Shown: in pieces, positions 35,017 to 44,865 of the stretch
Position numbering within the stretch: the first letter of the stretch is position 1
Layout: every line of letters begins with the position of its first letter
Assembly: GCF_014647915.1 (NCBI RefSeq)
Contig: NZ_BMQC01000018.1
Location: 1-64,000 of the forward strand
Source of the DNA: Pilimelia terevasa
Lineage (GTDB): Bacteria; Actinomycetota; Actinomycetes; Mycobacteriales; Micromonosporaceae
Reading direction: 5' to 3'
Length of the DNA: 64,000 bases
Notes under the pieces: model-generated
Databases searched by the model: none
What the model was told of the DNA's origin: nothing
The model's input: only the letters and a program-made list of their open reading frames with translations
Translations under genes and position numbers: made by a program

Positions 35017-38000
35017 GAGCGGTCCTTCAGCCGCTGCTCGAAGTGGGCGTACGCCTGCCGCATGTCCGCCTCACGATCCAGTGTCACGAATGGCAGCTCG
35101 TAGGTGTACGTGTTGCCGGCCTGGTTAGTGGCGGTCCGCTCCTCGTGGGTGGTCCGATCACCCTTCTTTCGCCAGACACTCAGCACAGAGTTCGGTACGA
35201 TCCGCCCGTTGATATCGTAGTAGTAGACGGTGCGGTCGTAGCCGCGCAGCACGGCGAACTGGGTGCGGTAGATCGAACACAGCTCGTCGGCGGTGAGGCC
35301 GAGCATGAGCGCGACCAACGCGTCGATCTCGACGAGCGCCTGGCGTCGATCAGCGGCAATCCGCAACGGCGTGTCGGCGGTCCACTCCGGCCCGACATCT
35401 CCCAGGGTCACCCGCCTCCGGTGTTCGAAACCACCCGCCCATTCGTCATCGACAAATTCGGCTACGAAACACGCTCGCCAGAGGTCGGCATATGCGATGG
35501 TGGCGCAGTTGAGGCGAAGGACGCGAATAGCGAGGTCGATATTCAGTAGCGAGTTAATGAATGCAAGTCGATTCACTGTCCCCGGCGAAATGGTCGACTT
35601 TGGCGCAACGCGCACCGAGTAGTCGTGACTGAGTGATGAAAAGAATCCGAGCACCTGCACCAAACGATGAGGTTCTGCAGGCAGGGCGGCTGATCTGACG
35701 GTGTGAACGTGCGCTGGACCTGGCGGGATCAATGCAGGGATTAAGGTACGTTCGCCTTGGTTTGCCGCCATGTCTCGCCAGGCAATGCGGTAGTGGTCGC
35801 GGGCGGGGTACGGGTGGTCCTCGTCGCCCCAGTCGGTGTAGGCGCAGTCGTAGTCGTAGCGTTCACCGGCGGGCTGGTAGGCGGTGGCCGGGATCGCGTC
35901 GGCCGGCAACTGCTCGAAGTCCGTCACTGACCAATCCTGGTTGTTTCGCATGGTCGGGTTCGGGGCCTTGTAGAGCGGTGTCGACACGAACAGGTGCGGC
36001 CCTTGCAGGATCACGTCGTCCCACGACGCCGGCACCGCCCACTCCGACTCGAAATAGCCTTTTCGGCGATCGGTCGTTTCGTTCCAGCCCTGCGAGAAGC
36101 GGAGCCCAAGTTCATTCATGCGGCCGGCACGAGATAATTTCTCTAACACAGCCGCGGTAGATCGGTTCAGGGCGTACACCATCCGGGTCTGTCGGATCGG
36201 CACTTCGTCGTTCTCCATCGTGGCGTGCCAGGCGCGCAGGGTCTCATCGGTAACTTCCGTGATCCGTGACCCGTGTGGACGCACGTCCCAACTTCCGTCA
36301 TCGTCCTTGAGGCCAGGTTCCGGCCCGGAACTGTCATGGGCGAGGGAACGCTCGGCAGTGTCGGGATGGTACAGCCAGCTTGCCTGGGTGAACGCGGGTG
36401 CCATTTGTCGAGATCCGTGCACCGTGATCCCATAATGGATTTTGTGCAAAATTTCGAAGAGGCTAAGAACGTTGATGAAGTGCCAGTGGCGGCGGAGGCG
36501 CAGATACAGCTCGGAGCGAAGGACGCCGGCATTCTCGTCGGTGAAGTGCGAGTTCAGGTGAATCATGCCCATTCGGCCTTGCTCCGATAGGTGCCGCCAC
36601 ATCACTTCCATAAAGCAGCGGTACAGGTCGGGCCGCAGCCCGGCCAGGTGCGGATACTGTGGCGTTGCGCTGACGAAGGACCCGACACAGACCGTGTCCG
36701 CTGTGCCGTCGATGACGAACTCCGTCATGCCGGGAAGAGCGAGCGTTGCGGCTTGCTTGGTGAGAACCTGCGCCTGGGTCGGCTTGAGTGCGAGCTGCCA
36801 CCAGGGGTCGCCCTCGGCGAGCAGGGCCGCGACATCGACATCGGGTCGTACCCAGGGCGGGTTACCGACTTGCAGGTCGAAGCCGCCGCGGGCGAAGACC
36901 GTGGCGAAGTCCAAGTTCCAGTGGAAGAAGCCCTGTCGTTGGGCGATTCGGTCGCAGACCACCAGCCACGGATTTTTCTGGAGGACCTCGTCGATGGACT
37001 CGGCGCTGGCGAAGCCGAGTTCCATCAGCTCCGCCTCGCCCAGCTCGTCCCAACTCATCCCGGCGCCAAACCGCAGCTCGACCGGCTTACGCTTGTGCAC
37101 GTCCGGGTTGCGGCCCAGCAGCGCCTGCAGGCCCGCGATCCACTGATCAGTGGTCGGTGGCGAGACCACCACGCCGTTCACGGTGACGGCGGTGTCGGTG
37201 AGGGGCCAGAACCACAGCGCCGTCCAGGCGTCCATTGCCCGGCGCAGGCGCCGATACGCGCCGGCCTGGTCGGCCAGCGCCGCCTCGATCTGTTCGCGTC
37301 CGACCGCACCGCCGACCGGCAGTCCGGTGGCGCCCCACACCGGAATCGAGCGGCGGATCTCCCGCTCGGCAATGCTCAGCCGGCGGTAGGCGATCTGCCA
37401 CAGCGTCTCCACCCGATGCGCGAGCTCCGCGTACGCGTCGATCTGGGTCTTGGTGGGTTCGGTCTTGGTGGCGCCTCGCCACCTCTTGAGCCTGGTCGTG
37501 GCGTGCGGGGCGAGGGCGGCGGCATCTTTCGCGTCGGCGGCCGACCCCCAACCATCGGCCGGCAGCAGGAAATGGTGGATGCCATCGGTCGCGACCCTGT
37601 CGGCCTCGACGTCGCTCACCAGGCATGTCAGCGACACCTCGGTCGGCACTGCGGCCAGCCATGACTTGTCGGCGACCTGAGACCGGCGATAGATGGCGCG
37701 GCGGGCACCGATCAGCGAGTTGCCCCGCCGCAGATGCAGGCCGAACCACGGCGCGGACAATCCTTCGACCATCGTGTCCAGCCACAGTGAGATCTCGGCC
37801 AGCTCGACGGCGGTGTCGTTGAGGTCGACGCCGTACACGTTGTGCAGCGCCAGGTAGGCCTTGACCTCCTGCAACCGGCGCGGGTACTCGTCAGGGTCCA
37901 GCTGAACGCCCAGTTCCTTCTGGCGGCGTTTGAGGTACTGCTCGGCGAGTTGCCGCACCGCTTCCAGCGCGAACGCGCCCGACCCGAGCGCCGGCTCACA

Positions 38001-39710
38001 GACGGCCAACTCCAGGATCTCCGCGGCCGTCGTCGTGCGCCCGTCCTGGTCGAGCAGCTCCTCCAGGGCCTGCCCGACCGTGAAACGGGTCAGCACCTCC
38101 GGCGTGTAGTACGACGCCGACTGCTGCCGCTCACGCCCCGCGAGCCGGAACACGAACGACCCCCGCTCGTGCAGCACCGGCCGAGACTCGCCGGTCAGCG
38201 GGTGGACGACCTTGACGAAGTCAGCCGACGAGATCCCATCCGCCCGTTCGACCGGGACCACCCACGAGCCCTTGGACCCGTCACCGTTTTTGGCGACCTC
38301 GTACAGGTCGGTCTCGGCGAAGAAGCCCGTGTACGACATGAGGCGCTCGTACACCGCGCCCAGCTGGTTGATGCCCAACTCCGCGTACGAGATGAAGCCC
38401 CGGTCCCGCCCCCGCGACTCCTTGCTGAGCAACAGGTGGGTGAGTACCTTCTGCAGCGCGGCGTTGCCCAGGCCCACTGCGTCGATGTGCGCGGTCGCCT
38501 CGGGCCGGAACAGGTCGGCCCGCAGCGGGTTGAACGTAAGCCCTTGCGTATCGATGGAGTCGTCAGCGACGACAGGGCTGTGGCCGCGGTCGACGAGCCG
38601 GAACAACACACCCAATGACTCGTACAGGTGGGTGCCGTTTCGGGCGCGCGGGGAAGGCAGCTCCACCTGGACCAGTTCGCGCAGCCGGTCGAGGCTGTAG
38701 CCCTGGTCATATTCGGCGGCGCCGACGGGCAACACCCCCAGCTCAGGGGACGCCTCCGCGTAGAGCAGGAACAGGATGCGGTAGAGGAACCGCAGCGACT
38801 GCTTCGCCAGCGGTTGGGCCTCGCTACCGGGCAGCGGGTCGAGGCCCTGGTCGCGGCGGCGGTCAACGACCTCGTTGGCGATGATCTCGATGGAAAGGCG
38901 TACGCCGTCGCGCAGGTCCTTGGAGACGCCGACGGTGTGCTTGATGGAGGCTTCCAGGACGGCGTGCCACCACAGTTTGCCGTCCGCGTCGGGGGCGATT
39001 GACTGCGCGCTCAGGCAGGTCAGCGCCCGGTCGATCTCGCCTCCCTTCTTCGTGTCTTTGCGTTCGCAGACGAGTTGCAGGTCGACGGCGAGGTACCGGC
39101 CTTCGGCCCAGCGTTCCCGTTCGGCGAGCAGTGCCCACCGGCCGGCCAGCACGAGCACGAGATCGGGGGCGTCGTCGGCGACGAACAGCGCCGACACCAG
39201 CCGGGCAGCGGACTTCAGCTCGTCGCCATCCTCGGTGAGCTGCACCGGGGCGCGCAGCGTCACCGCCTCGCGGGCCAGCAGTTCCTCGACGGCGATCACC
39301 GGCCGGGCGGACACTACGACGAGCGGCGCGCGGTCGGTGACGCCCGGGGACGACACCCGCAGCATCGGGTCCTGCCGGTCGAGGGCGAGGCCGTGGCCGG
39401 TCAGCTCGAGGACGTCGAGCAACCGTTCGTGGACCGCGGCGGCTATGTCGTCGGGGGTGCGCCCGTCGCGCAGGTCGATCGTGGCCGTGGGGTCGAGCAG
39501 CTCCGCCAGCGCGGCAAGGTCGACTTCTAATCCAAGCCGGGCCTCGGTGAAGCGGGATCGGGGGGTGTCACGTCCCTCCTTCGCCTCGGCGTCCCAGTAG
39601 GCGCGGCGTTCCACCACCTTGGCGCGGAACGACTCGCCCTTCGCGTCGGTGGTGAAGTAGTGCTCCGAGATCCAGCCTTCGCCGACCAGGATCGCGTCCG
39701 ACCCGCTCAC
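35013..39710 (-). CDS. drmMI: DISARM-like adenine DNA methylase (DrmMI-like)
   Basis: A 1565-residue class I DNA methylase of the Eco57I/type IIG-like kind. The SAM motif CEPALGSGAFALEAV lies near residue 570, followed by GVDLNDTAVELAEISLW, and the catalytic motif is VGNPPWVRPD near residue 950 (NPPW, N6-adenine class). The N-terminal 500 residues lack an obvious nuclease motif. The C terminus, including FINVLSLFEILHKIHYGITV, fits target-recognition and scaffold regions. GTG start overlaps the stop of the SNF2 helicase gene, and its own stop overlaps the next GTG. In class 1 DISARM this enzyme marks host DNA; the assignment follows family resemblance plus neighbours. Confidence 0.85.
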   Translation of the reverse strand: MSGSDAILVGEGWISEHYFTTDAKGESFRAKVVERRAYWDAEAKEGRDTPRSRFTEARLGLEVDLAALAELLDPTATIDLRDGRTPDDIAAAVHERLLDVLELTGHGLALDRQDPMLRVSSPGVTDRAPLVVVSARPVIAVEELLAREAVTLRAPVQLTEDGDELKSAARLVSALFVADDAPDLVLVLAGRWALLAERERWAEGRYLAVDLQLVCERKDTKKGGEIDRALTCLSAQSIAPDADGKLWWHAVLEASIKHTVGVSKDLRDGVRLSIEIIANEVVDRRRDQGLDPLPGSEAQPLAKQSLRFLYRILFLLYAEASPELGVLPVGAAEYDQGYSLDRLRELVQVELPSPRARNGTHLYESLGVLFRLVDRGHSPVVADDSIDTQGLTFNPLRADLFRPEATAHIDAVGLGNAALQKVLTHLLLSKESRGRDRGFISYAELGINQLGAVYERLMSYTGFFAETDLYEVAKNGDGSKGSWVVPVERADGISSADFVKVVHPLTGESRPVLHERGSFVFRLAGRERQQSASYYTPEVLTRFTVGQALEELLDQDGRTTTAAEILELAVCEPALGSGAFALEAVRQLAEQYLKRRQKELGVQLDPDEYPRRLQEVKAYLALHNVYGVDLNDTAVELAEISLWLDTMVEGLSAPWFGLHLRRGNSLIGARRAIYRRSQVADKSWLAAVPTEVSLTCLVSDVEADRVATDGIHHFLLPADGWGSAADAKDAAALAPHATTRLKRWRGATKTEPTKTQIDAYAELAHRVETLWQIAYRRLSIAEREIRRSIPVWGATGLPVGGAVGREQIEAALADQAGAYRRLRRAMDAWTALWFWPLTDTAVTVNGVVVSPPTTDQWIAGLQALLGRNPDVHKRKPVELRFGAGMSWDELGEAELMELGFASAESIDEVLQKNPWLVVCDRIAQRQGFFHWNLDFATVFARGGFDLQVGNPPWVRPDVDVAALLAEGDPWWQLALKPTQAQVLTKQAATLALPGMTEFVIDGTADTVCVGSFVSATPQYPHLAGLRPDLYRCFMEVMWRHLSEQGRMGMIHLNSHFTDENAGVLRSELYLRLRRHWHFINVLSLFEILHKIHYGITVHGSRQMAPAFTQASWLYHPDTAERSLAHDSSGPEPGLKDDDGSWDVRPHGSRITEVTDETLRAWHATMENDEVPIRQTRMVYALNRSTAAVLEKLSRAGRMNELGLRFSQGWNETTDRRKGYFESEWAVPASWDDVILQGPHLFVSTPLYKAPNPTMRNNQDWSVTDFEQLPADAIPATAYQPAGERYDYDCAYTDWGDEDHPYPARDHYRIAWRDMAANQGERTLIPALIPPGPAHVHTVRSAALPAEPHRLVQVLGFFSSLSHDYSVRVAPKSTISPGTVNRLAFINSLLNIDLAIRVLRLNCATIAYADLWRACFVAEFVDDEWAGGFEHRRRVTLGDVGPEWTADTPLRIAADRRQALVEIDALVALMLGLTADELCSIYRTQFAVLRGYDRTVYYYDINGRIVPNSVLSVWRKKGDRTTHEERTATNQAGNTYTYELPFVTLDREADMRQAYAHFEQRLKDRS

Positions 39711-42586
39711 TGGGTGCCACCTTCCATGTCCGGGACGACCACCAGCAGCGGCCGTACGAGGTGCTGGTCGGGCGCCATCGCCAACACCAGCGCGCGCTCC
39801 TGTTCGACGCTCGTACGGCGCTGCTTGATCTCGCTGCGCTGGATGAGCGCGTCAGCCTCGACGTCCCAGCGGTCCAGCCGTCGTGACCACTGCTCGACCC
39901 GCTGAGCCACGTCCTGCTCCGCGGCCGCGAACACGGTGAGCAGGTGCTTCTCGGCCTCGTGAACGGCCGGCGCGATGAGGCGTTGCAGCACGTCGAGGTC
40001 CGCGACCGGGCGCGGGTTGGTGCGTACGGCGTCCCAGCCGAGCGCAGCCAGCGCCTCGCGGGCAGAGCCGTGCGGCGCTACCAGCGCGAAGGAGGGGCTG
40101 TCCGGCGCCGGGAACTGCGCCGTCAACCATGCCGACGAGACGACCTGGCCGCGCTTGTTCGTCAGGGTGCCGAGCAGCAGAACGGTGGGGGCGTTGACGG
40201 CACCGCGGACGGCGAAGACCTCGTTGCGGCCCAGAGCGGCCAGCGCCCGGTCGGCCGCCCAGTCCAGCACGGGGTGCAGCGGGCTCAGGTAGTGCGCGTC
40301 CGGCCATGTCGAGTCGCTGTCGTCGCGCAGCGCCGCCGCCAGCCTGTCCTTGCCCCGGGCCAGGGTGGTGGCCAGCACGAGCCGTTCGGTGACCCGGCGG
40401 TCGGTGAGGTAGGTCTGAGGGAGCACCTCGAGGCGTTGCGCGAGGTCCGGTGGCGGGTTCAGCTCGACGGTGCCGAACGCCGCGTTGCGGCGCCAGCCCA
40501 CACCGCCCCGCGCCGGCGGCGCCGTCGGGTCGATGAACGCCTCCCCAAGTGCGTCCTCCAGGTAGGAGACGTCGTCGTCGTACAGGCCCGAGCCGGGGTC
40601 GGTCCGCTGCTCCGATTTGGTGGCCGTGACGACGGGGGGCGTCTCCGGTGCGTCGAAGAGCTGCGTGAACATGGCGGCGAAGTCGTCGGCGGCCGCGACG
40701 GCGGCGACCGGGCGGACCACCTCGTCGAAGTCCTTGGTGCCGGCGAGGACGGCGCGGATCGCGTCCTCCTCGCCCTTGACGTCGAAGCGGCCCATCAGCG
40801 ACGCGACGTCGCCAAGGGCGGTGTGCGCCTCGTCCTCCTTCTCCACCAGCTTCGCGAGGATCCGCACGTCACCGGCGAAGCGATCGCTCGACGGGTCCAG
40901 CAGCAGGGCGGTCACCCGGGGAGGGTGCTTCTGGCCGTACCGGTCGATGCGGCCGTTGCGCTGCTCGATGCGGATCAGGCTCCACGGGATGTCGTAGTGG
41001 ATCAGCTCGTGGCACTGGGCGTGCAGGTTGACCCCCTCGGAGGCGACGTCGCCGGTGACCAGCACGCGTACCGGTGCCTGCTCCTGCTTGAACGCCTCGA
41101 CGATGCGCTGCTGCTCGTCGTCGGCGAGCCCACCGTGCATGATCTGCACGGCATCGTCGGACACGCCGAGGTCCTTCGGCAGGCTGCGGTGCAGCCAGCG
41201 CAGAGTCTCGAGGCGCTCGGCGAACACCACCGCCCGGGCAGGTGAGCCCCGGCCGACGCCGATCTGCTTGAGATGCGCCACCAGCTTGGTGTATTTCGCG
41301 GAGGGCCGCCGCAACGTCTCGGCGTTGAGCTCGGCCAGCTGTAGCAGCGCACGTCGTTCGGCGTCGGCCCGGTCGTCGTTGCCGAGCCGGCCCAGGCGGC
41401 CGTCGATGGTCTCCTTCAGCGCCGCGGGCGACGACAGGAACGCCTTCGCGAGCGTCCACGGGAACAGCGCCGCGTTCTGCCCCGAGTACGGGCTGCCGCC
41501 CCGACCGGGCCACAGCCAGGTTTCCTCCAGCTCGCGGGCAACGGCGTCCTCGGCCGGGGTGGCGGCCACCAGCACATTGTTCGGCTCTTGCCGTTCCGCC
41601 CAGTCGGCGCCGACGACGCGGGCGACCTCGGGGCTGTGCCGGTGCCGGCGAACGACGAGCCGGCGCAGCTCGTCACGGTCGAGGGTGCCATCGGCGGGCA
41701 CGGCCGACGGGTCGAGGAGTCGCACCAGCTCCGCGAACGACTCGGCCTTGCCGTTGTGTGGGGTCGCCGAGGCCAAGACGAGAGCCTCCGTGTTGCGGGC
41801 GAGCAGTCGCGCCAGCCGGTTGTTCAGTGTGGAGACGTTGGACAGGTTGTGCGACTCGTCGATGACGACGGCGTCCCAGCGCTGTCTGCGCAGGCTAGCG
41901 ACGTACCGGTCGGATTTCAGCGTGTCGATCGAGATGATCGCCCGCCGGTAGTACGTGAACGGGTTCCGGGTCGCGGGCAGCTTCTGCCGCACCCGTTGAA
42001 TGCCGGCGGAATCCAGCCGGACGAACGGCAACGCGAACCGGGTCCACAGCTCGTGCTGCATCTGCTCCAGCACGTGCCGGGGGGTCACCACGAGGATCCG
42101 GTCACCGCGTCCCCGCCGGACCAGTTCCGAGAGGATCATGCCGATCTCGAGGGTCTTGCCGAGGCCGACCGCGTCGGCGAGCAGGATGCGTGGCCGCAGA
42201 TTCGCCGGATCCAGGGCCTTGTGCACCGCGGACTGCTGGTAGCTGAGCGGATCGGCGAGCCCGCGGGTCGCCACGGACAACGCACGCTCCCCGAGCGGCA
42301 CCGCCGTCTTACGGACGGTCGACTCCAGCCACAGCCGTGCCCTGCGATGGCGTGGGCTCGCGTCCGCCACCACCCGGGCCTTCGCCGGGTCGAGCGGCAC
42401 CACGTGGTCGAGTCGGGTGTAGAACGAGGCGTTGGTGTCACGTACCAGCTCGCCGAGTCCCTGGACGTGCACCAGGGTGCCGTCGGTGGTCTCCTCGGTG
42501 GCGTACACCAACCATTCCTCGTCGCGGACCACGACGACCGATCCTGGCGCGAGCGTCTCCCGGGCGTCGGGCTTCGTTGCCGTCAC
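39707..42586 (-). CDS. drmD: SNF2-type helicase (DrmD-like)
   Basis: A 959-residue SNF2/RapA-like superfamily 2 ATPase. Walker A AVGLGKT at 139-145, ILVVTPRHVLEQMQHEL (Ia), DESH at 243-246, SATPHNGK (III), and in the second lobe MHGGLADDEQQRIVEAF, VLVTGDVASEGVNL and QRNGRIDRYGQ (VI). The N terminus (PGSVVVVRDEEWLVY) is a small beta domain typical of this family. GTG start with GGAG about 10 nt upstream. It is the first gene of the second - strand unit, facing the vsr gene across a 103-base promoter gap. In class 1 DISARM, DrmD is the class-defining helicase. Confidence 0.88.
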   Translation of the reverse strand: MTATKPDARETLAPGSVVVVRDEEWLVYATEETTDGTLVHVQGLGELVRDTNASFYTRLDHVVPLDPAKARVVADASPRHRRARLWLESTVRKTAVPLGERALSVATRGLADPLSYQQSAVHKALDPANLRPRILLADAVGLGKTLEIGMILSELVRRGRGDRILVVTPRHVLEQMQHELWTRFALPFVRLDSAGIQRVRQKLPATRNPFTYYRRAIISIDTLKSDRYVASLRRQRWDAVVIDESHNLSNVSTLNNRLARLLARNTEALVLASATPHNGKAESFAELVRLLDPSAVPADGTLDRDELRRLVVRRHRHSPEVARVVGADWAERQEPNNVLVAATPAEDAVARELEETWLWPGRGGSPYSGQNAALFPWTLAKAFLSSPAALKETIDGRLGRLGNDDRADAERRALLQLAELNAETLRRPSAKYTKLVAHLKQIGVGRGSPARAVVFAERLETLRWLHRSLPKDLGVSDDAVQIMHGGLADDEQQRIVEAFKQEQAPVRVLVTGDVASEGVNLHAQCHELIHYDIPWSLIRIEQRNGRIDRYGQKHPPRVTALLLDPSSDRFAGDVRILAKLVEKEDEAHTALGDVASLMGRFDVKGEEDAIRAVLAGTKDFDEVVRPVAAVAAADDFAAMFTQLFDAPETPPVVTATKSEQRTDPGSGLYDDDVSYLEDALGEAFIDPTAPPARGGVGWRRNAAFGTVELNPPPDLAQRLEVLPQTYLTDRRVTERLVLATTLARGKDRLAAALRDDSDSTWPDAHYLSPLHPVLDWAADRALAALGRNEVFAVRGAVNAPTVLLLGTLTNKRGQVVSSAWLTAQFPAPDSPSFALVAPHGSAREALAALGWDAVRTNPRPVADLDVLQRLIAPAVHEAEKHLLTVFAAAEQDVAQRVEQWSRRLDRWDVEADALIQRSEIKQRRTSVEQERALVLAMAPDQHLVRPLLVVVPDMEGGTQ

Positions 42587-42689
42587 CGGTGCATTCTCCG
42601 TTCTGAGGCAGTCACTGCACGTGAGGTTCCGTTCGCCCGAAGCCTAGCTGCGGGCGATCTTTCGTGACGACGGCGGATAGGCTGGACAG
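42587..42689. promoter_or_regulatory. Divergent promoter region drmD / vsr
   Basis: 103 bases between the divergently oriented SNF2 helicase (-) and Vsr (+) genes. It must hold both promoters if both are expressed independently. No clear hexamers were assigned. Confidence 0.4.
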
Positions 42690-43181
42690 ATGGGCCGAAA
42701 GTCCACACCGCCGGCGCCCCTCGACGCCGCGACGTCCGCCCGTCTGCGACGTCAGGCCCGCGCCTCCACGAAGCCCGAGCTGGCTTTGCGTCGTGAGCTG
42801 CACCGCCGAGGGCTGCGATTCAGGATCAACCACCCGCAACTGCCGGGACGTCCCGATGTCGCGTTCACCCGGGCCAAGGTGGCGGTCTTCGTCGACGGAT
42901 GTTTCTGGCACTGTTGCCCGGAGCACGGCACCCTGCCGCGCAACAACCGGCAGTGGTGGCAGGACAAGCTGGATCGCAACGTCGCCCGCGACCGCGCCAA
43001 GGACGCTGCCTTGGCTGATCTTGACTGGGTCGTGCTGCACGTGTGGGAACACGAAGCGCCCGGTGCCGCCGCCGACACGATCGAAGCTGAGTGGCGCAGC
43101 CGGGTGCCCGCTACGCATCGCGCCGTGGACGCAGATAGCCGCCCGCATCAAACAGCACCCCACGATCGAGGAACCGGTTGA
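42690..43181 (+). CDS. vsr: Very-short-patch-repair (Vsr) endonuclease
   Basis: A 163-residue Vsr-family nuclease. Family signatures are clear: STKPELALRRELHRRGLRF, then GRPDVAF with the catalytic Asp, VAVFVDGCFWHCCPEH with the second active-site region and His/Cys zinc ligands, and NRQWWQDKLDRNVARD. Vsr enzymes nick at T-G mismatches created by deamination of 5-methylcytosine, and in restriction islands they often accompany C5 methylases. Here it is the only + strand gene inside the island, and its 3' end overlaps the drmB-like gene tail to tail by 71 nt. The last 30 residues lie in that overlap and look unconserved. Confidence 0.88.
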   Translation: MGRKSTPPAPLDAATSARLRRQARASTKPELALRRELHRRGLRFRINHPQLPGRPDVAFTRAKVAVFVDGCFWHCCPEHGTLPRNNRQWWQDKLDRNVARDRAKDAALADLDWVVLHVWEHEAPGAAADTIEAEWRSRVPATHRAVDADSRPHQTAPHDRGTG

Positions 43182-44853
43182 AGAAGCGGCAGGACGGCTC
43201 GCCCAGGTGTACGCAGGCGCTGCACGCCCCGCTGCCACGACTGCACCCCGGGTCCAGCGGGCAACGGTGCTCCGCGTCAACGAACGCATGCAGCAGATCG
43301 TCGAGGTTCGATTCGAACACCGCCTGCATCCCGCCCAGCACGAAGTCGCCGCGCGCGGCGGCGTAGACGAAGAATCCCAGATGCCCGGTTACGGGGTACT
43401 CGCTCAACGCGTCCCGCTCAATGCCGGAGAACACCGCGGCCTGCCGGATGAACCGGTGCGCGTACGTGTGCACCAGCTTGACCACGTCGGTGCCCACCGA
43501 CTCCACCGACGGGTCGTCGCGCTTGGTCGGCATCACCGCGGAGCGCAGGATCGCCACCCGCGCAGCGACCGGATCGTCGTTTCCGGACGCCCACCCCTGT
43601 AGGTCGCGGCCCCGCCCCACGAGCCAGCTCGCCACCCGTACCGGGTCGAGACGCACCAGGAACGCCTCAGTCTCGGCCAGGTTGCCGTAGAGGCGGTAGC
43701 CGCCCCGTTTGCGCCTGAACGGCACGAGCCTGCATTTCGCCGGGTCGTCGTCGCCGCGGGTGTAGCCGTACATCGCGTTCAGCACCGGGAAGCGGTCGAC
43801 CAGGTCCAGGCCGTCGATCCCGGCCCGAGCCAGCGCCGCGGGGTAGCTGTCTCGATATCGCACGCTCAAAGAATCGTCCGGGGTCGTCCCACGGAGGGCC
43901 GTGGTCGCCAGCCTGCTCTCCGCGAGTGCCATCGCGATGTCGACCGCTTCGCGTTCGGCCTCTTCCCGCTGTCCGGTCGACAACCGGTCGATCGGATGGT
44001 CGCCGGGTGCCGCGAGGCCGCCGCCCGCTTCGGCGGCGGACGCGGAGATTTCGGCGATCTCCGGTGGGATGCCGTTGCGGACGAGCTGCTCGACGAGCTC
44101 TTCCTTGGTCGGCGGGGAGGCGACGTCAGCCGGCCGTGCGGCGGTCAGCCCTTCGACCACCCAGACGAGGGCCTTACGGGCACCCCCGGCCAGCTTGAGC
44201 GCCTCGCGGTGCTCCGGGCGCGGCGGGTTGATCAGAACCATGCCGCGCGGCGTATACACCGCACGGGCTTTGTGGACGTTCCATCGCATCGTGCCGTTGC
44301 CGCAGGCACACTGCTTGCCGAAGCCGAGCCCCTGCATCGTTTGCGTGTTGCAGGTAGGGCAGACGAAGGTGATGTCTGCGGCCTTGGCACTCTTGGGTAT
44401 GACGACCTTGACGTCGTCGTGCGCGGGGCACCGACGGATCCACGGTTCGGTGATCGCGCCGCAATCGTGGATGCCGACGAAGTGCAGTTGGCCCCACTTG
44501 CGCTGTCCGCAGATGCAATTCCGATCGAGGGACTTTCCGATGCGTTTGCAGACCCGGCACAACCACACCTGCGGGTACCGCTCCACGGTGACGCCGCGCC
44601 GCTCCTCCAGCTCGACGACCTCGACCGAGACATTGCGCAGTAGATCGTCGCCCATGCCGCCGTCGGTGTCGTGGGCGATCCACGCGCCGATCTCACGCAG
44701 CAGGTGCCGCCGCACCAGAGCGGTGTCCACCTCGATCGGGCTCGGCGCCGACCACTCGGCGACCCGGTAGACGTCGCCCCGCAGGTCGACCGTCTGATCG
44801 GGCAAGAACGTACGCAAGATTTGGCTGCCGCTGCGGGATCCGAGGACCGTCAT
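43111..44853 (-). CDS. drmB: DUF1998 protein (DrmB-like)
   Basis: A 580-residue protein with many zinc pairs: CRVCKR, CICGQRKW, CGAITEPWIRRC, CPTCNT and CACGNG in the N-terminal half. A C-terminal DUF1998 region follows, with VKLVHTYAHRFIRQAAVFSG, HLGFFVYAAARGDFVLGG and the Cys cluster CPLDPGCSRGSGACSACVH then CRFFNRFLDR. These are hallmarks of DrmB, which in DISARM partners the DrmA helicase on incoming DNA. Start follows a GAGAGG/GACGAG purine stretch, 12 bases after the drmA-like stop, so the two are co-transcribed. Confidence 0.88.
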   Translation of the reverse strand: MTVLGSRSGSQILRTFLPDQTVDLRGDVYRVAEWSAPSPIEVDTALVRRHLLREIGAWIAHDTDGGMGDDLLRNVSVEVVELEERRGVTVERYPQVWLCRVCKRIGKSLDRNCICGQRKWGQLHFVGIHDCGAITEPWIRRCPAHDDVKVVIPKSAKAADITFVCPTCNTQTMQGLGFGKQCACGNGTMRWNVHKARAVYTPRGMVLINPPRPEHREALKLAGGARKALVWVVEGLTAARPADVASPPTKEELVEQLVRNGIPPEIAEISASAAEAGGGLAAPGDHPIDRLSTGQREEAEREAVDIAMALAESRLATTALRGTTPDDSLSVRYRDSYPAALARAGIDGLDLVDRFPVLNAMYGYTRGDDDPAKCRLVPFRRKRGGYRLYGNLAETEAFLVRLDPVRVASWLVGRGRDLQGWASGNDDPVAARVAILRSAVMPTKRDDPSVESVGTDVVKLVHTYAHRFIRQAAVFSGIERDALSEYPVTGHLGFFVYAAARGDFVLGGMQAVFESNLDDLLHAFVDAEHRCPLDPGCSRGSGACSACVHLGEPSCRFFNRFLDRGVLFDAGGYLRPRRDA

Positions 44854-44865
44854 CTCGTCCGCCTC

